Shown piece after piece: positions 8,695-17,576 of a stretch of DNA of 64,000 nt. The notes beneath the pieces were generated by a model, which was not told the origin of the DNA, made no database searches, and saw only the letters and a list, made by a program, of their open reading frames with translations. Origin of the DNA: Porticoccus sp964395715 (GTDB lineage Bacteria; Pseudomonadota; Gammaproteobacteria; Pseudomonadales; Porticoccaceae); contig CAYNAU010000004.1 of NCBI GenBank assembly GCA_964395715.1, positions 260,111-324,110 of the forward strand, in the 5' to 3' direction. Made by a program: the position numbers and the translations under genes. Positions within the stretch are counted from its first letter, which is position 1; every line of letters begins with the position of its first letter.

Positions 8695-9789
8695 TCACTG
8701 CAGAAGGCGGATTGGCACCCGCTTTGACCCCCAGTCTCCCGGCTCTGCCTCAAAGACACCGGCGATAACGGCCTGACAGGCCCGGCAGCGCCCTCCTGCA
8801 TCCAGCCCCCAATAACCCAACTCATACCAGTCCCGCTCAATCACCATTTCATGGCAGGCAGGGCAAAAGGTGCTGCCACCTGTCTTATCGTGCACGTTCC
8901 CGGTATAGGCGTAGTTGACACCATTGGCTATGGCGATCTGCCTTGCACGGGTCAGTGTTTCAGCTGGCGTAGGCGGGATATCCTGCATTTTCCAGTCAGG
9001 GTGAAATGCAGTGAAATGCATCGGCACGTTCGGTCCCAGTTGCTTCACCACCCAGCGGGTCATTTCATCCAGTTCCCCGTCGGAGTCGTTTTCCCCCGGG
9101 ATCAACAGCGTTGTCAGTTCAAGCCAGACGTCGGTGTGATGAACAATATACTCCAGCGTGTCGAGAATATTCTGCAAATGCCCACCGCAGATCTTGTGGT
9201 AGAAACGATCGGTAAAAGCCTTCAGGTCAATATTGGCGGCATCCATGTACGGGAAGAACTCTCGCCGTGGAGCATCATCCATATACCCGGCACTGACTGC
9301 CACTGTTTTCACCCCCACTTCCCGGCAGGCCCTGGCAACATCGATGGCGTACTCCATGAATATCACCGGGTCATTGTAAGTAAAGGCAATGCTGCGACAG
9401 CCCATTTCCACAGCAGTTTGCGCCAGTCGATCCGGCATGGCGGCATCTGCCAGGGTATCCATTTCGCGGGATTTGCTCATATCCCAGTTCTGGCAGAACT
9501 TGCAGGCGAGATTGCAGCCTGCGGTGCCAAAAGACAGCACTGACGAACCGGGCAGAAAATGATTGAGGGGTTTTTTTTCAATGGGATCGATACAAAAGCC
9601 ACTGGAGCGACCATAGGTGTAGAGCACTATTTCATCGCCTTCCCGGCCCCTCACATAACAGAGTCCGCGTTGCCCTTCATGAAGGCGACAGTGTCTCGGG
9701 CACACATCGCACTGCACTCGGCCATCGTCGACCATATGCCAATAGCGGGTGGGATAGGTTTCCGGCGGGGTATCTTTGCCTGTAGCCAT
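8695..9789 (-). CDS. amrS: AmmeMemoRadiSam system radical SAM enzyme
   Basis: A 364-aa radical SAM protein. The cluster motif CxxxCxxC is CNLACKFC at residues 92-99. A cysteine-rich N-terminus precedes it (C27, C30, C34, C44), and a C-terminal double CxxC (CPAC and CRAC) probably binds zinc. This arrangement and the SFGTAGCNLACKFCQNWD region identify the family once called pyruvate-formate-lyase activase-like, now the radical SAM member of the AmmeMemoRadiSam triad. Its substrate is unknown. ATG 9789 is preferred to ATG 9807 because an AT-rich -10-like region begins only about 15 nt upstream of the latter and no ribosome-binding site precedes it. It is divergent from its two partners at 9874. 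Confidence 0.9.
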   Translation of the reverse strand: MATGKDTPPETYPTRYWHMVDDGRVQCDVCPRHCRLHEGQRGLCYVRGREGDEIVLYTYGRSSGFCIDPIEKKPLNHFLPGSSVLSFGTAGCNLACKFCQNWDMSKSREMDTLADAAMPDRLAQTAVEMGCRSIAFTYNDPVIFMEYAIDVARACREVGVKTVAVSAGYMDDAPRREFFPYMDAANIDLKAFTDRFYHKICGGHLQNILDTLEYIVHHTDVWLELTTLLIPGENDSDGELDEMTRWVVKQLGPNVPMHFTAFHPDWKMQDIPPTPAETLTRARQIAIANGVNYAYTGNVHDKTGGSTFCPACHEMVIERDWYELGYWGLDAGGRCRACQAVIAGVFEAEPGDWGSKRVPIRLLQ

Positions 9790-9873
9790 CAAAGTTGCTC
9801 TCAACATGCAAAAAATTTTCTATAAGTTATATATAGCAGGTTATGGTCACCCGACGACCGGGAGGAGACAAAA

Positions 9874-10653
9874 ATGCTGGCACGTGCACCCGCTGTGGCA
9901 GGAATATTCTATCCAGGCAATCCTTTGCCCCTGCGACATCAGATAGATGACATGCTCAGCAGCCAACCGGGCCTGCGGCTGCAACCCAAGGCACTGATTG
10001 TTCCCCACGCCGGCTATATCTACTCTGGCCCCATTGCCGCCAGTGCCTACCGGCTGCTTCAGGCCTATACCGGAAAAATTCGACGGGTGGTGTTACTCGG
10101 CCCATCTCACCAAGTGGCTTTTCGGGGCCTTGCCGCCCCGGAAGAAGACCTGTTCCAGACCCCTCTGGGTGACATTGCCGTCGACAAGTCATCAATACAC
10201 CAGCTGCAAACCCAGGGCTTGATCACTGTGCGCAGCGATGCCCACCAGTGGGAACACAGCCTGGAAGTCCAATTGCCATTTTTGCAAAGAGTGCTGGGTG
10301 ATTTTATGTTGTTGCCCCTAGTGGTGGGCGACGCCAGCCCACAGGAGGTGGCGGATACCCTGCGCGCCAGTTGGGGTGGAGAGGAAACGCTGATCGTCGT
10401 CAGCAGCGATCTCAGCCATTACCACTCCTACAGCGAAGCCCGGCAAATAGATCGTCACACCAGTGCGATGATCGAATCATTAAATGGTACCCTTAGCGGC
10501 GAACAGGCTTGTGGGTGCAGAGCAGTGAATGGCTTACTGACTCTGGCAAGAGAAAAACAACTCGCCATCACCACATTGGATCTCCGAAATTCCGGCGATA
10601 CCGCAGGTGACCGCGATCGCGTGGTAGGATACGGCGCTTATGCCCTGTGTTGA
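9874..10653 (+). CDS. amrB: AmmeMemoRadiSam system protein B (MEMO-like)
   Basis: A 259-aa MEMO-family protein. The residues that line the MEMO metal site are recognisable: His45 in VPHAGY, the His of LGPSHQ near residue 79, the DLSHY motif near residue 182, and the Cys of ACGCRAVNG. The fold is related to extradiol dioxygenases. Human MEMO1 has been linked to copper and iron handling; the bacterial role is not established. A very strong ribosome-binding site (GGGAGGAG) precedes the ATG. The gene overlaps the next one by 14 nt, so translation is probably coupled. Confidence 0.92.
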   Translation: MLARAPAVAGIFYPGNPLPLRHQIDDMLSSQPGLRLQPKALIVPHAGYIYSGPIAASAYRLLQAYTGKIRRVVLLGPSHQVAFRGLAAPEEDLFQTPLGDIAVDKSSIHQLQTQGLITVRSDAHQWEHSLEVQLPFLQRVLGDFMLLPLVVGDASPQEVADTLRASWGGEETLIVVSSDLSHYHSYSEARQIDRHTSAMIESLNGTLSGEQACGCRAVNGLLTLAREKQLAITTLDLRNSGDTAGDRDRVVGYGAYALC

Positions 10654-11227
10654 ACAGATACCGTTTATCAAGCTGAGCTACGATGACCGCCAGACACTGC
10701 TTTCTCTGTGCCGGGAAAGCATTCGCGTCAGATTATTGTTCGACCGGGACCTGAATATCGACAAGTCCGCTTTCAGCCCGGCCCTGCAACAAATGGCAGC
10801 CTGTTTCATCACCCTGAAAATTGATGGCAAACTGCGCGGCTGTATAGGCTCCCTCGAAGCACATCAGTCGCTGGTCGAAGACGCGGTGCACAATGCGGCG
10901 GCGGCCGCCGTGGATGACCCGAGATTTCCCCGGCTCACGCTGGATGAAGAAGCCCATGTCGACATTGATATTTCCGTGCTGACCACCCCCATAGCACTGG
11001 AGTTCGACAGTGAAGAGGCGTTACTGGAACAACTCACACCGGGCAAGGATGGGTTGATTATCGAATCCGGCCACTACCGGGCCACGTTCCTGCCCAGCGT
11101 ATGGGACAGTCTGCCTGGCAAGGCCGCTTTTCTGGCGCAATTGAAGGAAAAAGCCGGGATACCCCAGAATATAGAACCTGAGAAACTTTCAGCCTGGCGT
11201 TACGAAACAGTGAGTTTTAGGGAATAG
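10640..11227 (+). CDS. amrA: AmmeMemoRadiSam system protein A (AMMECR1 domain)
   Basis: A 195-aa AMMECR1-domain protein; the signature LRGCIGS is present near residues 58-64. With the MEMO-like protein and the divergent radical SAM enzyme it completes the AmmeMemoRadiSam set. Its biochemical role is unknown; the conserved LRGCIG loop with its cysteine is the likely functional site. The start lies inside the 3' end of the MEMO-like gene. Confidence 0.92.
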   Translation: MPCVEQIPFIKLSYDDRQTLLSLCRESIRVRLLFDRDLNIDKSAFSPALQQMAACFITLKIDGKLRGCIGSLEAHQSLVEDAVHNAAAAAVDDPRFPRLTLDEEAHVDIDISVLTTPIALEFDSEEALLEQLTPGKDGLIIESGHYRATFLPSVWDSLPGKAAFLAQLKEKAGIPQNIEPEKLSAWRYETVSFRE

Positions 11228-11292
11228 TCAGGAATAGCATTTGCGGTGAAACTGTTGTCACTGCCACCACTCAACCCTAAGGGATAAAAACA

Positions 11293-11769
11293 ATGACCAA
11301 TGACCCTCGGCGCGAGCTGCGCAATGCCATGGGCAACTTTGCCACCGGCATCACCGTGATTACTGCTTTGGATGCGCAGGGCAACCCCAGGGGAATGACC
11401 GCAAACAGTTTCTCGTCCGTTTCACTGGAACCTGCCATGGTGTCCTGGTGTGTGGGGCGCGAATCACGGCTGTTTGACCTGTTTCAGCACACCGATCATT
11501 TTGCCGTAAACATTCTGCACAGCGGTCAACAGGAAGTCTCACAGCTGTTTGCCGGTTCCGAGCAGGACAAGTTTGATCATGTCGACTGGCACCCGGGTCT
11601 GCATGGACTGCCCATCCTCGACGACTGCCCCTGCCATTTCCAGTGCCGGATTGAACACCGGCATCCCGGCGGAGACCACATCATTCTTGTCGGCCGGGTG
11701 CTGGAATTTGGCAATGAACCCCTGGAACCGTTAATTTTCCACGGCGGCCAATACCGCACACTGAAATAG
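11293..11769 (+). CDS. flavin reductase family protein (FMN-binding split barrel)
   Basis: A 158-aa protein with the flavin reductase-like signature (NAMGNFATGITVIT, GMTANSFSSVSLEPAMVSWCV, HFAVNIL). Relatives such as HpaC reduce free FMN or FAD with NAD(P)H and pass it to a monooxygenase; no such oxygenase is nearby. It lies 65 bp after the AMMECR1 gene on the same strand with a plausible ribosome-binding site (AAGGGAT), so it could be co-transcribed with that cluster. It ends 4 bp before the convergent prmC. Confidence 0.88.
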   Translation: MTNDPRRELRNAMGNFATGITVITALDAQGNPRGMTANSFSSVSLEPAMVSWCVGRESRLFDLFQHTDHFAVNILHSGQQEVSQLFAGSEQDKFDHVDWHPGLHGLPILDDCPCHFQCRIEHRHPGGDHIILVGRVLEFGNEPLEPLIFHGGQYRTLK

Positions 11770-11773
11770 TTTT

Positions 11774-12619
11774 TCAGGCGGGGCCAGTCCATTGGCCCAT
11801 TGTCGCGCGGTCCCGCCCGCCGAGATCCTGGCGGGTTTCAACCCCATCAAACCCCGCGGCCAACATCATCTCCCGCACCGCCTGCGCCTGCTGCCAACCA
11901 TGTTCCAGCAACAACCAGCCGCCGTTATTCAGGTGAGCTGGTGCCTGCTGAATAATGATTTTCAGATCCCCCAGTCCCCGCGCCTCAGCCACCAGAGCAG
12001 ACATCGGTTCGAAGCGCACATCCCCCTGTTGCAGGTGGGGATCCGCTGCATCGATGTAGGGTGGGTTACTGATCACCAGGTGGAAGCGCAAGTCACCCAT
12101 TGTGGCAAACCAGTCGCTTTGGCGAATGTCCACATTGACCAGCCCCAGTTGACGACGGTTTGTCTCGGCCAGGGACACGGCTTCAACAACTGAATCTACG
12201 GCAAAAATTTGCCATGCGGGTCGCTCGCTGGCCAGCGCCAGAGCAATCGCCCCGGTGCCAGTGCCCAGGTCGACGACCCGTGCGCCCTCGGGCAGGGATA
12301 ACTGCAACGCAGTTTCAACCAACAGTTCAGTATCGGGACGGGGAATCAGGGTGGCCGGTGAAACCGCCAGGGACAGAGACCAGAATTCCCGGGTTCCTGT
12401 CAGGTGGGCTATCGGTTCGCCCTGCAAGCGCCTCGCGAACAGCGCCTCAAACAACCCGTATTCGTCTTCGCTGAGCTGATGCTCAGGCCAGGCAAAAAGG
12501 AAGGTGCGGGGTTTTTGCAGCACGTGTCCCAGCAGTACTTCGATATCCAGTCGCGGGGTGTCGCTGACATCGGCTAGTGCCGCACTGCGACGTATCAAGC
12601 TGGCAATACTCTCGGTCAC
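11774..12619 (-). CDS. prmC: peptide chain release factor N5-glutamine methyltransferase PrmC
   Basis: A 281-aa class I methyltransferase. The SAM motif VVDLGTGTGAIALALA is near residue 113, and the catalytic NPPY is near residue 185. An N-terminal helical substrate-binding domain precedes them. PrmC methylates the GGQ glutamine of release factors. Its substrate gene prfA lies immediately upstream, 3 bp away, on the same strand. Confidence 0.97.
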   Translation of the reverse strand: MTESIASLIRRSAALADVSDTPRLDIEVLLGHVLQKPRTFLFAWPEHQLSEDEYGLFEALFARRLQGEPIAHLTGTREFWSLSLAVSPATLIPRPDTELLVETALQLSLPEGARVVDLGTGTGAIALALASERPAWQIFAVDSVVEAVSLAETNRRQLGLVNVDIRQSDWFATMGDLRFHLVISNPPYIDAADPHLQQGDVRFEPMSALVAEARGLGDLKIIIQQAPAHLNNGGWLLLEHGWQQAQAVREMMLAAGFDGVETRQDLGGRDRATMGQWTGPA

Positions 12620-12622
12620 AGT

Positions 12623-13705
12623 TTACCCGGACAGGGCGGCAAGCTGCTCCGCCTGGTACTCGTTGATCAACGGCTGAATGACTTCGTTCAACTCGCCCTC
12701 CATGATCTCATCGAGCTTGTAGAGGGTTAGGTTGATGCGGTGATCGGTGACACGCCCTTGGGGGTAATTGTAGGTACGGATGCGCTCGGAGCGATCGCCG
12801 CTGCCCACCAGTGAGCGGCGTTCATCGGCTATGTTCTTGGCCGCTGATTCTTCCTGGGCACTTTTCAGCCGCGCCGCCAGCAGCGACATAGCCTTGGACT
12901 TGTTTTTGTGCTGTGAGCGTTCGTCCTGACATTCCACCACGATGCCGGTGGGAATGTGGGTAATTCGAATGGCCGAGTCCGTCTTGTTAACGTGCTGACC
13001 GCCGGCACCGGATGCCCGAAAGGTATCGATGCGCAAATCATTTTTGTTGATATTCACCTCTTCCAGCTCATCAGCTTCAGCCATAATGGCCACCGTGCAG
13101 GCCGAGGTGTGAATCCGTCCCTGGGACTCAGTCTCCGGCACCCGCTGCACCCGATGAGCCCCGGATTCAAATTTCAGCAGTGAATACACACCCTGCCCGA
13201 CAATGCGGCTGATGATTTCCTTGTAACCCCCATGCTCCCCGAGGCTCTCACTGATCACCTCGACCTGCCAACGCTGTTTTTCCGCATACCGGCTGTACAT
13301 ACGGAACAGGTCACCGGAGAAAATGGCCGCCTCGTCGCCACCGGTTCCGGCGCGAATCTCCAGGAACACATTCTTTTCATCGTTGGGGTCCTTGGGCAGC
13401 AGCAATTTTTGCAGATCCACTTCCAGCTCAGCGCGACGCGCCTCCCCCACCTGCAGCTCTTCCTGAGCCATTTCCCGCATGTCGGCATCGGCATCTTTCA
13501 GTAGCTGGCTGGCCTCATCGAGGTTGGCCTGCACTCGTTGAAACTCCCCATAGCTTTTGACCACTGGCTCAAGCTCTGAGTATTCGCGGGATAAATCGCG
13601 AAAGCGGTTCTGCTGCGCAATCACCTCGGGATCGCTCAGCAGTGCACTCACTTCTTCATAGCGGTCGGAAAGATGCTGTAGTTTTTCCAGAATGGAGGCT
13701 TTCAT
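12623..13705 (-). CDS. prfA: peptide chain release factor 1
   Basis: A 360-aa class I release factor, the usual length. It has the GGQ motif (ASGAGGQHVNKTDSA) for peptidyl-tRNA hydrolysis; UAA/UAG recognition by RF1 depends on a P-x-T motif, seen here as PET in VQRVPETESQG. It sits between hemA and prmC as in most proteobacteria. Confidence 0.98.
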   Translation of the reverse strand: MKASILEKLQHLSDRYEEVSALLSDPEVIAQQNRFRDLSREYSELEPVVKSYGEFQRVQANLDEASQLLKDADADMREMAQEELQVGEARRAELEVDLQKLLLPKDPNDEKNVFLEIRAGTGGDEAAIFSGDLFRMYSRYAEKQRWQVEVISESLGEHGGYKEIISRIVGQGVYSLLKFESGAHRVQRVPETESQGRIHTSACTVAIMAEADELEEVNINKNDLRIDTFRASGAGGQHVNKTDSAIRITHIPTGIVVECQDERSQHKNKSKAMSLLAARLKSAQEESAAKNIADERRSLVGSGDRSERIRTYNYPQGRVTDHRINLTLYKLDEIMEGELNEVIQPLINEYQAEQLAALSG

Positions 13706-13732
13706 TAACTCTCTTTACTTTCTTACAGATGG

Positions 13733-15001
13733 TTAGGATTCAGACCCGTCGTCGGGCTTTTTGAGACCAAACAGGTGGTGCGCAAGGTCTATATGTTGTG
13801 TCAGGCCCTGTTCGCCGGCCTGTTTCAACCGCGTGGTCGGGGTATGCATCAATTTGTTGGTGAGATTGCGAGCCAGGTTTTTCAGGACCAGCTCTGGCGC
13901 CTGTCCGGCATGCAGGGAGGCCAACGCTTTTTCCAGCTCCTGATCCCGGGCTTCCTCAGCACTGCTGCGAAAAGCCCGGATTGTGTCCACCACATCCAGC
14001 GCGCGCAGCTGGCTCTGCCAGCCCTCCACACCCTGTTCGACAATATCCTCTGCCTTGTCAGCAGCACTCTGCCGGGAACGCATGTTTTCATCAATAACGG
14101 CCTGCAGGTCGTCAACGGTATACAGGTAGACATCCTGAAGCTTTGCCACTTCCGGCTCGATATCCCGCGGCACTGCGATGTCCACCATAAAAATGGGTTT
14201 GTGCTTGCGCAGTTTCAGTGCCGACTCAACGGCCCCCTTGCCGAGAATGGGCAACTGGCTGGCCGTGGAGGAAATCACCATGTCTGCCCGGTGCAGATAC
14301 TCGGGTATCTCAGACAAAAGAATCCCCTGGGCTGAAAACTGCTCCGCCAGGTCTTGCGCCCGACTGAGCGTGCGGTTGGCAACTGTGATTTCCCTGACAC
14401 CCTTTTCCTGCAGGTGGCGGGCAACCAGCTCGATCGTCTCACCAGCGCCGATTAGCAACGCCCGCACATCACGCAAGTCAGAAAAAATCTGCTGAGAGAG
14501 ACTGACTGCAGCATAGGCCACCGACACAGGACTTTGCCCGATAGCGGTTTCTGTCCTCACTCGCTTGGCAATACTGAAAGCCTGCTGGAACATCTGGTTG
14601 AGGAGCGTGGACACCTTCCCCGCCTCGCGAGCCACGGCATAGCAGGATTTCAACTGCCCGAGAATCTGTGGCTCACCCAGCACCATGGAATCGAGTCCAC
14701 AGGCGACTTTCATGATATGGCGAACAGCGTCGGAATCGGTAAACAAGTAATGACAGTCCTGCAGTTCGTCCAGGGAGATGCGCCGCTGTTGTGCCAACCA
14801 GTGCAGCACCTGATCCGCCTGCTCACCTTCTGCGTATATTTCCGTGCGATTACAGGTAGAAAGTATCGCCACTTCCTTGAGAGAGGCAGCCTCGGCCAGG
14901 CCATGCAATGCCTCCATCATCTGTTCCGGGGCAAAGGCCACCTTCTCCCGGATGTCGAGAGGGGCGGTTCGGTGGTTGATGCCCAAAGCAAAAATGGTCA
15001 T
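13733..15001 (-). CDS. hemA: glutamyl-tRNA reductase
   Basis: A 422-aa enzyme that reduces glutamyl-tRNA to glutamate-1-semialdehyde, the first step of C5-pathway tetrapyrrole synthesis. The N-terminus FALGINHRTAP and the catalytic cysteine motif STCNRTEIY are present, followed by a Rossmann domain and a helical dimerisation domain. ATG 15001 gives the standard N-terminus; a longer reading frame to 15058 is open but carries no family sequence. hemA-prfA-prmC is a conserved operon order. Confidence 0.97.
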   Translation of the reverse strand: MTIFALGINHRTAPLDIREKVAFAPEQMMEALHGLAEAASLKEVAILSTCNRTEIYAEGEQADQVLHWLAQQRRISLDELQDCHYLFTDSDAVRHIMKVACGLDSMVLGEPQILGQLKSCYAVAREAGKVSTLLNQMFQQAFSIAKRVRTETAIGQSPVSVAYAAVSLSQQIFSDLRDVRALLIGAGETIELVARHLQEKGVREITVANRTLSRAQDLAEQFSAQGILLSEIPEYLHRADMVISSTASQLPILGKGAVESALKLRKHKPIFMVDIAVPRDIEPEVAKLQDVYLYTVDDLQAVIDENMRSRQSAADKAEDIVEQGVEGWQSQLRALDVVDTIRAFRSSAEEARDQELEKALASLHAGQAPELVLKNLARNLTNKLMHTPTTRLKQAGEQGLTQHIDLAHHLFGLKKPDDGSES

Positions 15002-15111
15002 GAAAACGGTGCGTGGAAGTGAGCCCGCAATTGTCCGATTCTCGACCTGCAAAGACAAGCGGTATCGAAATTCACGGTATCGGCACTAAAGGCCTTGCTT
15101 TATTGTCTGAG

Positions 15112-15140
15112 TTATTAGCTACAATGAGGCCGCCTATAAT
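15112..15140 (+). promoter_or_regulatory. putative promoter for the TPR lipoprotein-lolB-ispE genes
   Basis: TTATTA and a perfect TATAAT are 17 bp apart in the divergent region between hemA and the TPR gene. The -35 is weak. Confidence 0.4.
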
Positions 15141-15182
15141 GAGATTAACCCGACCATTATCCGACAAGTCCGATATTCGCCA

Positions 15183-16970
15183 TTGAAAGAGCCAAGATTG
15201 TTCCAACACTGTTCCAGACCCTCAGGCATAGCACTGTCAACGCTGTTGCTTTGTGCGGCAGTATTGGCAGGCTGCACTACCCCCCAGGGTCATCAGCTGG
15301 CCGGCAGCCCGGCACCAGCGGCTGCTACCACAGATGCCTCCGGAGAACAGTCGCAGACTGTCGGAGATACACCGGATTACCCGGTTCGTTCATTCCCCAC
15401 CGAAACCCTCTACGACTTGCTGGTGGCAGAACTGGCGGGCATGGACAACAACCTGCCATTGGCACTATCAAATTACCTGATACAGGCCAGGGAGACCCGG
15501 GACCCGGGGATTGTAGCGAGAGCGGCACGCATTGCCGCCTATGCTGAAAACCACCCGGCACTGCTGGAAATGTCTCTGCTGTGGTGCGAAATTGAGCCGG
15601 ATAATCTCGATGCCCGCAGCGTTGCCACATTGTCGCTGGGCAGGGAAGGCCGTCTGACAGAAGCCCTTCAGCATGCGGAGTTTGCGCTTAAAAAAGGGGA
15701 TCAGGAACCCATCATGAGCCTGACCGTAACTGCCGGTGGCTCAACACCGTCACAGCGCCAAACATTGCTGAATGCCTACACCGACCTGCTCTCACGCCTG
15801 CCCGGTGATGAAACCGTGCTGCTAACCCATGCCATGTTGCTCCGACAACAGGGGCAGTTCCTGCCGGCGCTGGCCACCGTGGATCAGCTTCTTGAGCAGG
15901 TACCCGCCAAGGAGAGCGCCATCATGCTGAAGGCCCAGCTACTGCACCAGCTGGGCAAAAAACAGGAAGCCACGCAATTCCTCGGCACAGTGCTGGACGG
16001 TCTGGCCGACAGCAAACGTCTGCGACTGCAATATGCCCGTTTTTTGGCCGAAGATGACCTGCACGGCGCCTATCAACAACTGAACACTCTGCTGACACAG
16101 TACCCCCACGATGCCGAGCTGGCATTCACCCTGGCGCTGGTATGCCGCGGACTCAACAAAAACGAGGAAGCCCGGCAGCTGTATACCCAGCTCAGCCAAA
16201 ACCCCAATATGGCGGCGGCCGCCCACTACGAATTGGGCCAACTGGCTGAAGAAGAAAACAACAGTGATGCCGTGCAGCTGCACTATCGCGCGGTCAGAAA
16301 CGGTCCCAAATTCTTGCCGGCCGTGGTGAGGCTGGGCAGGTTCATGGCCAGCAACGGACAACTCAACAGCGCACAGCTCTACATGAGCCAGCTGCGCCTG
16401 GATTACCCGCACTACTCCGCGCACCTGTACCAGATCGAATCCGAACTACTGGTAGAGCATCAATTGATCGGTGATGCCCGCCTGATTCTCAGCGAGGCAC
16501 TGAACCATTTCCCCAACAACATTTCGCTGCTCTACAGTCGCTCCATTCTCAGTGAACGACAAAATGATTTTGCCAGCTCGGAGCAGGATCTTCGTGCCAT
16601 TCTTGCTCAGGACGCCAATAACTCCATGGCACTTAACGCCCTTGGCTACACCCTCACCTTGCATACGGACCGTTACGAGGAAGCGCGACAACTGATCATG
16701 CGAGCGCTGGAACTTAACCCGGGGGATCCGGCAATTATCGACAGCCTGGGGTGGGTGCTGTTCCAGCAAGGGGAATACGATACGGCCATCATCCACCTGC
16801 GTGAAGCACTGGAAAAAATGCCTGATCCCGAAATTGCTGCGCATCTCGGCGAGGCCCTTTGGGCAAATGGCCAGCGGGAAGAAGCGCTTCAAGTTTGGCA
16901 ACAAATCCTCGAGCAGCACCCCGAAAACCCCATTATTCTCGACACCATGCAGCGCCTGCAGGCGGAGTAG
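15183..16970 (+). CDS. tetratricopeptide-repeat lipoprotein
   Basis: A 595-aa protein with a lipoprotein signal (hydrophobic stretch ending in VLAGC, acylated cysteine near residue 31) and a long array of TPR helices. The clearest repeats lie at residues 480-595 (NALGYTL, DSLGWVLFQQGEYDTAIIHL). It is probably outer-membrane associated and a scaffold. The start is a TTG with no obvious ribosome-binding site; no in-frame ATG is available before the signal sequence. The same type of gene precedes lolB in pseudomonads, which supports the call. Confidence 0.85.
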   Translation: MKEPRLFQHCSRPSGIALSTLLLCAAVLAGCTTPQGHQLAGSPAPAAATTDASGEQSQTVGDTPDYPVRSFPTETLYDLLVAELAGMDNNLPLALSNYLIQARETRDPGIVARAARIAAYAENHPALLEMSLLWCEIEPDNLDARSVATLSLGREGRLTEALQHAEFALKKGDQEPIMSLTVTAGGSTPSQRQTLLNAYTDLLSRLPGDETVLLTHAMLLRQQGQFLPALATVDQLLEQVPAKESAIMLKAQLLHQLGKKQEATQFLGTVLDGLADSKRLRLQYARFLAEDDLHGAYQQLNTLLTQYPHDAELAFTLALVCRGLNKNEEARQLYTQLSQNPNMAAAAHYELGQLAEEENNSDAVQLHYRAVRNGPKFLPAVVRLGRFMASNGQLNSAQLYMSQLRLDYPHYSAHLYQIESELLVEHQLIGDARLILSEALNHFPNNISLLYSRSILSERQNDFASSEQDLRAILAQDANNSMALNALGYTLTLHTDRYEEARQLIMRALELNPGDPAIIDSLGWVLFQQGEYDTAIIHLREALEKMPDPEIAAHLGEALWANGQREEALQVWQQILEQHPENPIILDTMQRLQAE

Positions 16971-16973
16971 GTT

Positions 16974-17576
16974 GTGCGCCAGCTCGCCCTGATATTCGCC
17001 GCGCTCTTTCTTGGCGCCTGTGCCAGCCAGACACCCCGTCCCGTGCCGGTGGTGTCGGACTGGCAACAGCACCAATCAGCACTCCAAAGCCTCAACAGCT
17101 GGCGGCTGGAAGGCAAGCTCGGCTATCGGGACAGCCACGATGGTGGCAGTGCCTGGCTCAACTGGCAGCAGTCATCAGATGCTTTCAAGCTGCAGTTGAA
17201 CGGGCCATTCGGAGCAGGTGCTACCCAGATTCTTGGCAATCGTCATCACGCAGAATTGCATCGCAGCGGCAAAGACACCCTCTATTCGCCCTCACCCGCC
17301 GCCCTCACCGAGCAGCTGTTTGGCTGGCAGTGGCCCGTGGATGAACTGCATTACTGGGTTCGCGGTATACCTGCACCCACCACAGCTCAGGATGTCAGCA
17401 GCCACAATATGGATGGCACCCTGTCGACGCTCTCCCAGGCCAACTGGCAATTACAGTTTTCGGACTACCAGTGGGTCGACCAGTGGATTCTGCCCAGCCG
17501 CATCCGTGGAAACAGCGGGGAATACAGTTTCACGCTGGTCATCAAGCAATGGCACCTGAACCCGGAAAATCATTGA
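16974..17576 (+). CDS. lolB: outer-membrane lipoprotein receptor LolB
   Basis: A 200-aa lipoprotein with lipobox LGAC at about residues 13-16. LolB takes lipoproteins from LolA and inserts them in the outer membrane. The W-x-x-x-G-K-L-G-Y motif (SWRLEGKLGY) and the LNGPFGAGATQI region match the family. The start codon is GTG, 3 bp after the TPR gene stop. Its stop overlaps the ispE start (TGATG). Confidence 0.93.
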   Translation: MRQLALIFAALFLGACASQTPRPVPVVSDWQQHQSALQSLNSWRLEGKLGYRDSHDGGSAWLNWQQSSDAFKLQLNGPFGAGATQILGNRHHAELHRSGKDTLYSPSPAALTEQLFGWQWPVDELHYWVRGIPAPTTAQDVSSHNMDGTLSTLSQANWQLQFSDYQWVDQWILPSRIRGNSGEYSFTLVIKQWHLNPENH

